From JBBQXY01 sp051004815 (GTDB lineage: Bacteria; Chloroflexota; Ktedonobacteria; Ktedonobacterales; Ktedonobacteraceae), in the NCBI GenBank assembly GCA_051004815.1, contig JBPCJY010000084.1:1-19765 (forward strand): a stretch of DNA of 19,765 nucleotides, written 5' to 3'. Position 1 is the first letter of the stretch, and the number at the start of each line of letters is the position of its first letter. The notes under the pieces were generated by a model that saw only the letters and a program-made list of their open reading frames with translations, was not told the DNA's origin and searched no databases. Of the stretch, positions 9,020 through 15,475 are shown piece after piece. The position numbers were made by a program, and so were the translations under genes.

Positions 9020-10195
9020 ATGCAAAACAACAGACCAACAGGACCTACTGTGCCACTGCGTTTGGCACTAACCATCATTATACTAGTATTGCTTCTAGGC
9101 GTAGCAGTATTCTCAATTTTCTATTTTGTTGTCTTCAAGCAACCGGGTACAACTACCGGTCCAACTGCAACAGCCACCCCTGGTGGAAGCAACACGCAAG
9201 TTGTCGGCCCCAGTGGGCCATGTACCGCTAATAGTCCCTATGGGTTCACGACGATACACGCAGATAGTTCGCTCGTTACCGTCTACAAACAACTCAATGT
9301 ATGCTGGGTTCGCTATCAATATCACTGGTCCAAGATCGAGACCTCGCCGGGGGTGTACGACTGGAGCCAGGTCGATCCTGCTATTGCTGCCATGAACGCC
9401 GCTCACATTCATGTGGATTTTGCTATCCAGTATGCTCCTGATTGGGATTTAAGCCAGGTCTGCTCCGGCGACGGTCAGCATTTCCTGCCTGGTCCTACTG
9501 AGATGACAAAGTTTGCCACAGTACTGGCAACACGCTATAACGGCAAAAGTGGGCATGGCACCATCGACTCCTTCGAAATTGGCAACGAGGAATATGACGC
9601 CCATTTCGTGCCAGGTTTGGGGAACAACCAACCATGTCGCAGTGCCAGCTACTATGGGCCAGTGCTCAAAGCTGGCTATCAGGCCATCAAAGCCGTCAGC
9701 CCGCAGGCTCTTGTTGGCATGTTCGGCTTGTGGTGGCATTATGAGCCGCACATTCAGGATTTTATGACGTACCTGTATGCCAATGGGTATGGGCCATACA
9801 TGGATTATATGAACTTCCACTATTACCACAGCGGTGGCGACCCTGCAGTAACAAATGGGGATGATCCCTCTTTCGACCAGGAATGGCAAACCATGCGCGA
9901 TATAGCGACACAACATGGCTTTGCGCAAAAACCTATCTGGGTCACTGAAGTAGGTTGGCCCACTAGCACTGGTGGTTCTGGTTCAAGCAGTGCCGTGACT
10001 CCACAGGTACAGTCCCAGTTCATGCAGTACATCCTCAACGAGTCCGCAAAATCTGGCGTTGTGCAGAGGGTCTTCTGGTTCACTATTAACTATGGTCACC
10101 AGACCGATAGCATCTATCCAAATACCAGTAGCGGTCCATTACCCGCCTTCTACACTTTGCAGACGATGATACGTCAGAAACCGCGTTGGAGCTAA
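9020..10195 (+). CDS. Membrane-anchored glycoside hydrolase-like protein (clan GH-A, GH39/GH5-like)
   Basis: The 391-residue protein has a membrane anchor at about 14-38, a Thr/Pro/Gly-rich spacer (41-66) and an extracellular TIM-barrel-like domain from about 70. The two catalytic Glu of clan GH-A are visible: N189-E190 in SFEIGNEEYD as acid/base, and E310 in IWVTEVGWPT as nucleophile. WVRYQYHWSKIETSPGVYDW (96-115) is the usual first barrel segment of GH39/GH42-like proteins. Cysteines at 68, 95, 148 and 206 could form two disulfides outside the cell. AGGGGA lies 11 bases before the ATG. Placed after a glycosyltransferase, it may trim, remodel or release the glycan made by this locus. The exact family and the linkage cut cannot be read from the sequence. 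Confidence 0.82.
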   Translation: MQNNRPTGPTVPLRLALTIIILVLLLGVAVFSIFYFVVFKQPGTTTGPTATATPGGSNTQVVGPSGPCTANSPYGFTTIHADSSLVTVYKQLNVCWVRYQYHWSKIETSPGVYDWSQVDPAIAAMNAAHIHVDFAIQYAPDWDLSQVCSGDGQHFLPGPTEMTKFATVLATRYNGKSGHGTIDSFEIGNEEYDAHFVPGLGNNQPCRSASYYGPVLKAGYQAIKAVSPQALVGMFGLWWHYEPHIQDFMTYLYANGYGPYMDYMNFHYYHSGGDPAVTNGDDPSFDQEWQTMRDIATQHGFAQKPIWVTEVGWPTSTGGSGSSSAVTPQVQSQFMQYILNESAKSGVVQRVFWFTINYGHQTDSIYPNTSSGPLPAFYTLQTMIRQKPRWS

Positions 10196-10200
10196 GACAA

Positions 10201-10267
10201 GAAGGTGTTTCCATAGAGGAGTGGGTGCCGTCTGAGACGGCACCCACTCCTCTATGGAAACACCTTC
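10201..10267. terminator. Perfect 33-bp-arm hairpin between convergent genes, probable bidirectional terminator
   Basis: Bases 10201-10233 and 10235-10267 are exact reverse complements around a single central G at 10234. The hairpin lies 5 bp after the glycoside hydrolase stop and 17 bp before the stop of the convergent propeller gene. No T-tract follows in either direction, so it would terminate by structure alone or act as a 3'-end processing/stability element. The arms are far longer than those of usual intrinsic terminators. Confidence 0.7.
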
Positions 10268-10284
10268 GAATTCTACTTTCCGAT

Positions 10285-12378
10285 TTATGAAGCCGAAGTT
10301 GCCTGGAATGCGGTCACGTCAGCCGTGATGGCATTGGCCAGGTACACGAGCACCCCACAATGGCCCGCCGTCAAAGTGCTATCGCTGGCCGTCACCATCC
10401 AGCCACTTGGCTCGCTCGTCCCGCTGGCCCAGACTTTTGCCGTCAGCGTACTGCCAATTACGCGGAAGCGGATGCTATACACGGTGCCTGTCTTGGCGGC
10501 AAAGGGTACGCTTCCCAGTGTGGTGAGCGGCCCACCGACTTTCTTGACCACTGTTAACGTCTTGCCGTTGATGAAAGCGCGATAGAAATGGTTGCTATCC
10601 GTCCAGCGCAGAGTGGCTCCCAGCGTATTGCCCCCATAACTACTCACTGAACCACTGAAAAGCACTTCCGCGTCGGTAGCTGATGGGCCGAGCACGGCAT
10701 TATAGCTTCTGGCACTCGTGCCGCTACCGAGCACCTGTCCGCTATTCGCGCTGATAGAGAAGGTGCTGAGCGTATTGGCATCGGCTCCCCAACTCTGCCC
10801 ATCGGAGGCCGTTCCCCACAGCGACTGGTTGGGACGAAGGAAGGTGTCCTGCGCCAACGTTGTGCCTGGTGTCGTCGAAGGGGTGATGCCGGGGGACGCC
10901 GTGACACTGGCGGTCACCGAAGGGCTTGGGGTTGGCGTGGGTGCATTTGGCACGCCAAAGGCGTAGAGCGTTCCGTTATTGTTTCCTACGTAGAGGGAAC
11001 CGTTTGCGATAGATGGGCCTGAATCGATAGTGTTGCTAGTTTTGTAGTTAAAAAGTATATTTCCTGATGCTGTATCAATCGCTACGATATGTGCTCCCTC
11101 GCCAACAAACACTACTCCTGGCACCGCGCTAACCGGCGCGAGAACATTCCCATCGTTCAGGCACACTTGCCAGGCGAAGGCTCCGGTGGAGGGATTCAGT
11201 GCTCGTATACTACCAGTACATGCCTTACCACCAATGGTTGTGTTACGACCTGCAACATAGAGCATTGAACCGTCCCACGCGGAAGATGAGATACTGATGG
11301 TACTTGTACTTATTGGTTGCATCCAGACTGGCCCCGTGTGAATAGAGTCCTGATCTAAGGCGTAATAGGTGCCATTTTTGTTGACAACACCGACCATCTT
11401 ATGTGGATTACCGCCGATGGAAGTCGTAAAAAGTGTTGGCGTTGCCCCAAAATCACTATCAACGCGATGTTGGGATGCTGGCACTTGCCAGGAATCTACG
11501 TATGAGAGGTCTGACGTATTCAGTTCTATAATTGCCTGAGCATAGGTTTCTGTGGAGGAACACTGCCCATTATTCCCCGTCGTAACAAATATCTTGCCAG
11601 TAGCGTCATTGATCGCTGGTGAACCCCATATGCTAGCACCTATGCAGCCACTGGGTACGGTATAAAAGGTGTGCTGAATGGCCCCCGTAGCAGCATCCAA
11701 CTGTACTAACGCTCCACGTATGAGCGGACAATCATTGACAGAAGAGAGGCCAACATAAACACTGCCATTGTACAAGACGGGCGAACTCCAGACAAAGTTA
11801 TTGCCAGTTGTACTGAGTGGAGTTTCCCAGATGGTTGTTCCATCAGCGGCATTCAACGCGTATAAACTGGCGACCTTCGAGGTAGGGTCTTTGCCGCCCA
11901 CAAAAGCTACCAAAGTACTCGTTTGATTGATGGTTACAGTGTTTATACTTGGAGTGCTACCAACACCAAAGACATCAGGAGGGCTACAATTCGCACTCTG
12001 GCCACCGATGGAAGCAGACCAAAGCTTTTTACCAGATAGGTCTGTAGCATACTCTTGCCCATTCCAGGAACCAATATATACTTGCCCAGAGGCTACAACA
12101 GGCTGGGCATTCATACGACTTCCCGTGGGATACGTCCATTTTACTTTTAAGCTAGAGGCGGTTGTTGGATTTATAGAAGACTCGTTGCTATTGTACCCGG
12201 TACGAGCATTGTTACCGAGAAACATTGACCAATCAGCAGAGGCAGCATGAGCTGGCTGCCTTGGATACTGTATCACCCCTGCTACTAGCAGCACCATAGC
12301 AAACAGTAGCACCAGTGCTGACAAAGGCATCCAATAGGGTCTCGCTCTTTGTCTCGTCTTACGCACAACCTGTTCCAT
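10285..12378 (-). CDS. Exported PQQ-like beta-propeller protein with C-terminal lectin-like domain
   Basis: From the ATG at 12378 the protein has 697 residues. AAAGGA lies 9 bases upstream; a GTG at 12402 is possible but lacks a ribosome site. A signal or anchor segment (18-37) ends near AHA-A (43-46). Residues about 48-475 contain repeated blades of quinoprotein/BamB type, such as SLYALNAADGTTIWETPLS, GALVQLDAATGAIQHTF, SIRALNPSTGAFAWQVC and HIVAIDTASGNILFNYK. A Thr/Pro/Ser linker (478-507) leads to a beta-rich domain (510-697; DTFLRPNQSLWGTASDGQSW at its start) of the concanavalin-like kind that often binds sugars. The blades lack an obvious quinoprotein dehydrogenase active site (no vicinal disulfide seen), so a binding or scaffolding role outside the cell is more likely than catalysis. 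It is convergent with the GH gene across a long hairpin and divergent from the Mau-like cassette. Confidence 0.85.
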   Translation of the reverse strand: MEQVVRKTRQRARPYWMPLSALVLLFAMVLLVAGVIQYPRQPAHAASADWSMFLGNNARTGYNSNESSINPTTASSLKVKWTYPTGSRMNAQPVVASGQVYIGSWNGQEYATDLSGKKLWSASIGGQSANCSPPDVFGVGSTPSINTVTINQTSTLVAFVGGKDPTSKVASLYALNAADGTTIWETPLSTTGNNFVWSSPVLYNGSVYVGLSSVNDCPLIRGALVQLDAATGAIQHTFYTVPSGCIGASIWGSPAINDATGKIFVTTGNNGQCSSTETYAQAIIELNTSDLSYVDSWQVPASQHRVDSDFGATPTLFTTSIGGNPHKMVGVVNKNGTYYALDQDSIHTGPVWMQPISTSTISISSSAWDGSMLYVAGRNTTIGGKACTGSIRALNPSTGAFAWQVCLNDGNVLAPVSAVPGVVFVGEGAHIVAIDTASGNILFNYKTSNTIDSGPSIANGSLYVGNNNGTLYAFGVPNAPTPTPSPSVTASVTASPGITPSTTPGTTLAQDTFLRPNQSLWGTASDGQSWGADANTLSTFSISANSGQVLGSGTSARSYNAVLGPSATDAEVLFSGSVSSYGGNTLGATLRWTDSNHFYRAFINGKTLTVVKKVGGPLTTLGSVPFAAKTGTVYSIRFRVIGSTLTAKVWASGTSEPSGWMVTASDSTLTAGHCGVLVYLANAITADVTAFQATSAS

Positions 12379-12520
12379 ATGTATGTATCCTTTACACTTC
12401 ACAAATTCTCGCTGTGCCCTATTATCCTTTGCTTGATAAATGCGGTCAGATTACTCATTTTCAATGTCACCTCTATGCCACCCCTTTGTGGATACGAAGC
12501 AGAAGATTTATCATATCTCT

Positions 12521-12579
12521 ATTATGATAGCTATCTATCTATGCATAAACTCTTCATAACAAGTTAAAATATGGTTAAG
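12521..12579 (-). promoter_or_regulatory. Candidate promoter of the propeller gene with upstream 11-bp repeat box
   Basis: On the minus strand, TTTATG (12549-12544) and CATAAT (12526-12521) are 17 bp apart. Upstream, CTTAACC (12579-12573) and TTTAACT (12568-12562) form a direct repeat on an exact 11-bp centre, ending 12 bp before the -35. The leader would be about 135 bases. Confidence 0.35.
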
Positions 12580-12633
12580 TATGACAAAAAATGGTTGCAA
12601 TCTGTCAACCGGTTGCGTTGGCATGCTAATGCG

Positions 12634-12673
12634 GGTTAAGCTTTCTTAACCGTAAAGTTAAGAAAGCTTAACC
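12634..12673. promoter_or_regulatory. Palindromic operator built of CTTAACC boxes
   Basis: GGTTAAGCTTTCTTAAC (12634-12650) and its exact reverse complement (12657-12673) flank CGTAAA. The plus strand carries CTTAACC at 12645 and 12667, 22 bp apart (two helical turns); the minus strand mirrors this. The element ends 8 bp before the -35 of the Mau-like cassette. No gene ends here, so an operator is more likely than a terminator. Confidence 0.5.
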
Positions 12674-12681
12674 TTTCTGTA

Positions 12682-12710
12682 TTTACTATCATCTCTTTAC
12701 CATGTATACT
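12682..12710 (+). promoter_or_regulatory. Probable promoter of the Mau-like cassette
   Basis: TTTACT (12682-12687) and TATACT (12705-12710) are spaced 17 bp. Transcription would begin near 12717 and leave a leader of about 98 bases that contains a possible short ORF. Confidence 0.45.
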
Positions 12711-12752
12711 TCACTGCATGCTTTCTACTTCTTAAGAAGGGGTAAATTAGAG

Positions 12753-12818
12753 GTGGCAAATCTTCAGAGCACCTACAGAAAAAAGCTGCATCGCGGATCA
12801 TTGGGAGCTTATTTATGA
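12753..12818 (+). CDS. Possible 21-codon leader peptide overlapping the next start
   Basis: GTG at 12753 opens a 21-residue basic peptide (ending KLHRGSLGAYL) whose TGA overlaps the next gene's ATG in an ATGA junction. AAGAAGGGG lies 10 bases upstream. ATGA overlap is typical of translational coupling, so it could control translation of the downstream gene. It could equally be chance: it is short, starts with GTG and resembles no known peptide. Confidence 0.25.
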   Translation: MANLQSTYRKKLHRGSLGAYL

Positions 12819-13378
12819 GTATTACGGTAGGCCTTATCTTCTTGGGCTTAGAATTGGTATGCGTCCTTTTCATCTTCCTGGCAATTGTTCGTGCTGGCTT
12901 TGCACGCTTGAGCAGTGCCATTGGAGTTGCTAGGGATGGTTTTCCACCTGGAACGGCGGTGCCAACCTGGAGCCTTCCAGATGCAGAGGGACACGCTCAT
13001 GCCACGCCAGCCAAGGATCATTGGCAATTCCTCATCTTCGCCGATCAATCGCTGGCTTCCTTCCCCGAGCTGATCGCTGGGATGCATCAGCTGGCGCAGA
13101 AAGTCAAGGAGATCGAAGTGTTGGTTATGTCGCAGGAGTCCAAGCAAGATTGTCAAGCGACAGCACAGTTGCTGGAGCTCCAGGTGCCGATTGTGCCTGT
13201 GGAGCCTGCATTTTATGATCGTTTTCGCGTTCGTGTTATGCCTTTTGCGCTTCTGCTCGATCCACATGGCATTGAACGCTGGGTTGGGCTTGTCAACACG
13301 AAGGCGCAGTTATTCCACGCCTGGCAAATGAGCCAGGCCAGCATTAGTGAAGGCAAAGCATTTCAGGAGGTTAAGTAA
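12815..13378 (+). CDS. MauD/TlpA-like membrane-anchored thioredoxin-fold protein lacking the CxxC
   Basis: The 187-residue protein has one N-terminal membrane segment (5-27) and an extracytoplasmic thioredoxin-like domain (about 45-175). The pattern matches MauD: a GTAVPTWSLPDAEG entry strand, then LIFADQSLASF where the active site belongs, and VMPFALLLDPHGI with the conserved cis-proline (P143). The paralogue two genes downstream reads LVFADPGCSSC at the same place, so both active-site cysteines are replaced here (L80 and F83). The only other cysteines are C16, in the membrane, and C113. It is therefore unlikely to exchange disulfides and may act as a chaperone or docking partner. GGGAG precedes the ATG with 7-base spacing. 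MauE starts 1 bp after its stop. Confidence 0.75.
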   Translation: MSITVGLIFLGLELVCVLFIFLAIVRAGFARLSSAIGVARDGFPPGTAVPTWSLPDAEGHAHATPAKDHWQFLIFADQSLASFPELIAGMHQLAQKVKEIEVLVMSQESKQDCQATAQLLELQVPIVPVEPAFYDRFRVRVMPFALLLDPHGIERWVGLVNTKAQLFHAWQMSQASISEGKAFQEVK

Positions 13379-13379
13379 G

Positions 13380-13928
13380 ATGATCCAGGACATCCTTCAA
13401 GTGATCGTTCTGCTGATCAGGGCATTACTCGCGGTGGTATTAGTTGCCGCTGGCGCAGCCAAATTGGCCGATACCCGCAGTTTTGCGGCCACGCTTAGAG
13501 GGTTAAGGGTTCCACTTGGCCGCGGATTTCTGCTGCGGGGACTTGCGCTCGGACTTCCTCTCGTGGAAGTAGGTGCAGGAATTGCGGTTGTAACCGGTTT
13601 CTGGCCAACAATCATCAACGGCATAGTGCTTGTGCTGATGGGTAGTTTCAGTATCGTGGTAGTTATTGCTCTAAGTATGAAGCTCAACGTAGCTTGTAGG
13701 TGCTTTGGTACGTTAAGCGACTCGCAGTTTAGCCCAAAAGGGCTGGTGCGTAGTCTGCTTTTGACAATTCTCGCGGGTGTGGTTTTCTGGGCTGGAAATA
13801 CCTATGAACCCGCCTTGAATTTGCCATTAGGTGCCGTCGTGCCACTTGTTGCAGGATACTTGCTCTTTGCCCTGGCAGCAGCGCAGGCTGCGAAAACTAT
13901 TGCAATCCTTAAAGAGAGGACAGCTTAA
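13380..13928 (+). CDS. MauE/DoxX-family redox-associated membrane protein
   Basis: I start this 182-residue protein at ATG 13380, 9 bases after a perfect AGGAGG; an earlier in-frame start at 13347 would overlap the upstream gene. It has about four membrane segments (roughly 8-28, 50-72, 77-99, 122-139, with a further hydrophobic stretch 148-170). The family signature is LNVACRCFGTLSDS, with C106-x-C108 at the membrane face. In methylamine-utilising bacteria MauE works with MauD to form the disulfides of the methylamine dehydrogenase light chain. By analogy it should pass oxidising or reducing equivalents across the membrane to the CSSC partner encoded next. Stop and next start overlap (TAATG), so the genes are translationally coupled. 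Confidence 0.85.
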   Translation: MIQDILQVIVLLIRALLAVVLVAAGAAKLADTRSFAATLRGLRVPLGRGFLLRGLALGLPLVEVGAGIAVVTGFWPTIINGIVLVLMGSFSIVVVIALSMKLNVACRCFGTLSDSQFSPKGLVRSLLLTILAGVVFWAGNTYEPALNLPLGAVVPLVAGYLLFALAAAQAAKTIAILKERTA

Positions 13929-14527
13929 TGGGCGTTGTAATTATGGATATCACACTTCCGCTCTGGCTAGTCGTCAGCCAGTGGATGTTGCTCTTTGCTT
14001 TGGGGTTTCTCATCATCATCATGTACCGTCAGATTGGCTATCTGGAGCAGCTTAAAGATGTAGGGTCTGAACGGGAAGGGTTAGCTATTGGGGAAAATGC
14101 AGCGGTCTTCGACTATACGCCTGCGAGCGAGGAAGCAGGCGCGTCTATCCGCTTTGAACCGCAGGGAACATGGTCCCTGCTCGTATTTGCGGATCCAGGA
14201 TGTAGCAGTTGCCAGGATACGCTGCGTACGCTGGAGCGGATGTCCCCAAAATTAGCTCAGACCATGCGCTTGCTCGTGCTAACAACGGCTGACCCTTCGC
14301 AAGTTGCCGCTGCGGATGCATTCAGGAACGCCTCTGTGACTATCGGACGGGTGCGCAATGAGGTACCGGCCAAGCTATACCACACGCGTGTTACGCCATT
14401 CGCACATCTAATCGACCCGGAAGGTGTGATTCGGGCCAAGGGTATTGCATCAGACGAAGCGTCCTTCCGCAAGCTTGTACGCCAGGGGGAGCGTAAATCT
14501 GTTAACGTAGAGTACGTCGCTCCTTAG
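13928..14527 (+). CDS. MauD/TlpA-like thiol-disulfide oxidoreductase, membrane anchored
   Basis: The 199-residue protein has an N-terminal membrane segment (about 10-32) and an extracytoplasmic thioredoxin-fold domain (about 50-185). The active site is C92-S-S-C95 in LLVFADPGCSSCQDTLRTLE; the cis-proline loop is RVTPFAHLIDPEG (P157). These are the hallmarks of MauD-type proteins that oxidise or isomerise disulfides in exported substrates. Its ATG overlaps the MauE stop and follows AGAGGA with 8-base spacing, which supports a two-protein redox unit. The paralogue at 12815-13378 lacks both cysteines, making an active/inactive pair. The likely client is the Cys-rich protein encoded 206 bp downstream. 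Confidence 0.85.
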   Translation: MGVVIMDITLPLWLVVSQWMLLFALGFLIIIMYRQIGYLEQLKDVGSEREGLAIGENAAVFDYTPASEEAGASIRFEPQGTWSLLVFADPGCSSCQDTLRTLERMSPKLAQTMRLLVLTTADPSQVAAADAFRNASVTIGRVRNEVPAKLYHTRVTPFAHLIDPEGVIRAKGIASDEASFRKLVRQGERKSVNVEYVAP

Positions 14528-14733
14528 ACGGCTGGTAGCGGAAAAAGCATGCTGTCTGGCTGGCAATAAATTTAAAAAGCTCTCTGTCTATCTCTCGATT
14601 TTCTACTAATTGGGTCATATTAGGTCAGATGCCATCTAAAAGTTTGTGTGCTACATTTTGCTACTACAGAAGACTGATAGGACCTATGTAGTGGCACATG
14701 TGGAAAATATAGTTGAAGGAAAGTAGGTCTACA

Positions 14734-15156
14734 ATGCTTGAAGGTTTTGACAAGCACATCAGTGTTTTTACGGAGTCATTGGCGAGGAAACTTGATCGCC
14801 GCAAGATGATTCGTACGTCAGTCACTGGGCTTTTTACCACGGTTGCAGCGGTAACCGTTGGTCAGCTTACCAACGTCGGACAAGCCTTCGCCGCGACTTG
14901 CACTTGCGACAACAACTGGACCAATGGTCATCCCTGCAATACCAAGGGCCATGCCTGCCCCCATAATGGTTGTCCTTCGGGCTGCACAGTCTGCCACAGC
15001 AACGATTGTGGAGGATGGTGCAACTGGAGTAGCGGGCATTGGGTCTCCTGTAGCCATCTTGGTGCCAGTGGCAAGGGATACCGACTGTGCTGGGATTGTA
15101 AATGCACGTCATGCAAGCAAAAATGTTCGTGCCTGAGTGCTTGCATCAATTGCTAA
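14734..15156 (+). CDS. Small exported protein with 18 cysteines, methylamine dehydrogenase light chain-like
   Basis: From ATG 14734 the product has 140 residues (a TTG at 14713 would add seven). Residues 21-53 look like a Tat signal: DRRKMIRTSV, a hydrophobic stretch, then QAFA-A cleavage near 53/54. The mature part, about 87 residues, contains 18 cysteines and 5 tryptophans. HWVSCSHLGASGKGYR followed by a dense Cys run resembles, from memory, the SWVASCYNPTDGQSY segment of methylamine dehydrogenase light chain (MauA), whose Trp is one half of the TTQ cofactor. The protein stops soon after, before the region that supplies the second Trp, so a canonical TTQ cannot form. Next to MauE- and MauD-like genes it is the obvious client for disulfide formation. 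Alternatives are a Cys-rich secreted peptide or metal-binding protein. Coding and export are well supported; function is not. Confidence 0.7.
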   Translation: MLEGFDKHISVFTESLARKLDRRKMIRTSVTGLFTTVAAVTVGQLTNVGQAFAATCTCDNNWTNGHPCNTKGHACPHNGCPSGCTVCHSNDCGGWCNWSSGHWVSCSHLGASGKGYRLCWDCKCTSCKQKCSCLSACINC

Positions 15157-15235
15157 GCTATTATTCAGAGCATCTCAAGGCTCCAGGTGATATCACGTTG
15201 GCGTCTTGAGTGCTTGAGCAGCGCGTGGAGATATG

Positions 15236-15415
15236 ATGATTGAGTCATGGGCAACGCAGCGGCCTGTTCGCTCTTTGTTTGCTGTGAGTGCATTGCTGGT
15301 AGGGTTCGCGGTGGCAACACTGTTTCTCCGCCAGAATAGCTTCACACTGGCCATTGCGATCTTCTCTATCAGTCTTGCTGCCCTCGTAGGTGGAGGGAAA
15401 CTGGCTTCCCCTTGA
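15236..15415 (+). CDS. N-terminal part of a polytopic membrane protein, ended by an in-frame TGA
   Basis: ATG 15236 is 5 bases after GGAG; the adjacent ATG at 15233 is too close to it. The 59-residue product has two hydrophobic segments (SLFAVSALLVGFAVATLFL and FTLAIAIFSISLAALVGGG). Its TGA at 15413-15415 is in the same frame as the membrane protein continuing to 16024, and no stop occurs between 15416 and that ORF. It could be a genuine two-helix protein, but the frame continuity suggests a disrupted or read-through single gene. It lies 79 bp after the Cys-rich gene. Confidence 0.5.
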   Translation: MIESWATQRPVRSLFAVSALLVGFAVATLFLRQNSFTLAIAIFSISLAALVGGGKLASP

Positions 15416-15475
15416 GGGTTCAATGCGGCAACGACTGCCGTACTATCCTCCGGGAGAGGATATCGATTCAGGGTT

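Larger units (their letters stand above)
12379..12814. other. Divergent intergenic region between propeller gene and Mau-like cassette
   Basis: These 436 bp hold two divergent promoters, two clusters of TTAAC-type boxes (one embedded in a 17-bp-arm palindrome) and one possible 21-codon leader ORF. A short TATC tandem (about 12531-12541) is present. No other gene is seen. Confidence 0.7.

Noticed and set aside
10285..12378. Propeller protein as the heavy chain (MauB-like) of a methylamine dehydrogenase pair
   Set aside because: It is on the opposite strand, its repeats are of PQQ/BamB type, and it carries a lectin-like C-terminal domain absent from MauB.
12519..12545. TATC tandem units as a microsatellite or phase-variable switch
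   Set aside because: There are only about three units and they are imperfect.
13347..13379. MauE start 11 codons upstream
   Set aside because: It would overlap the previous gene by 32 bases; ATG 13380 follows a perfect AGGAGG.
14528..14733. Separate promoter or terminator between the CSSC protein and the Cys-rich gene
   Set aside because: A TATAGT lies at 14708-14713 and a small ATAGGACCTAT palindrome at 14677-14687, but no convincing -35 or hairpin supports either call.
14818..15149. Several antisense and alternate-frame ORFs over the Cys-rich gene
   Set aside because: They have low-complexity composition produced by the Cys/Trp/Gly codons of the real gene and no start signals.
15187..15196. 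GTGATATCAC palindrome before the split membrane protein gene
   Set aside because: It is 10 bp long, found once, and has no promoter elements around it; chance is sufficient.
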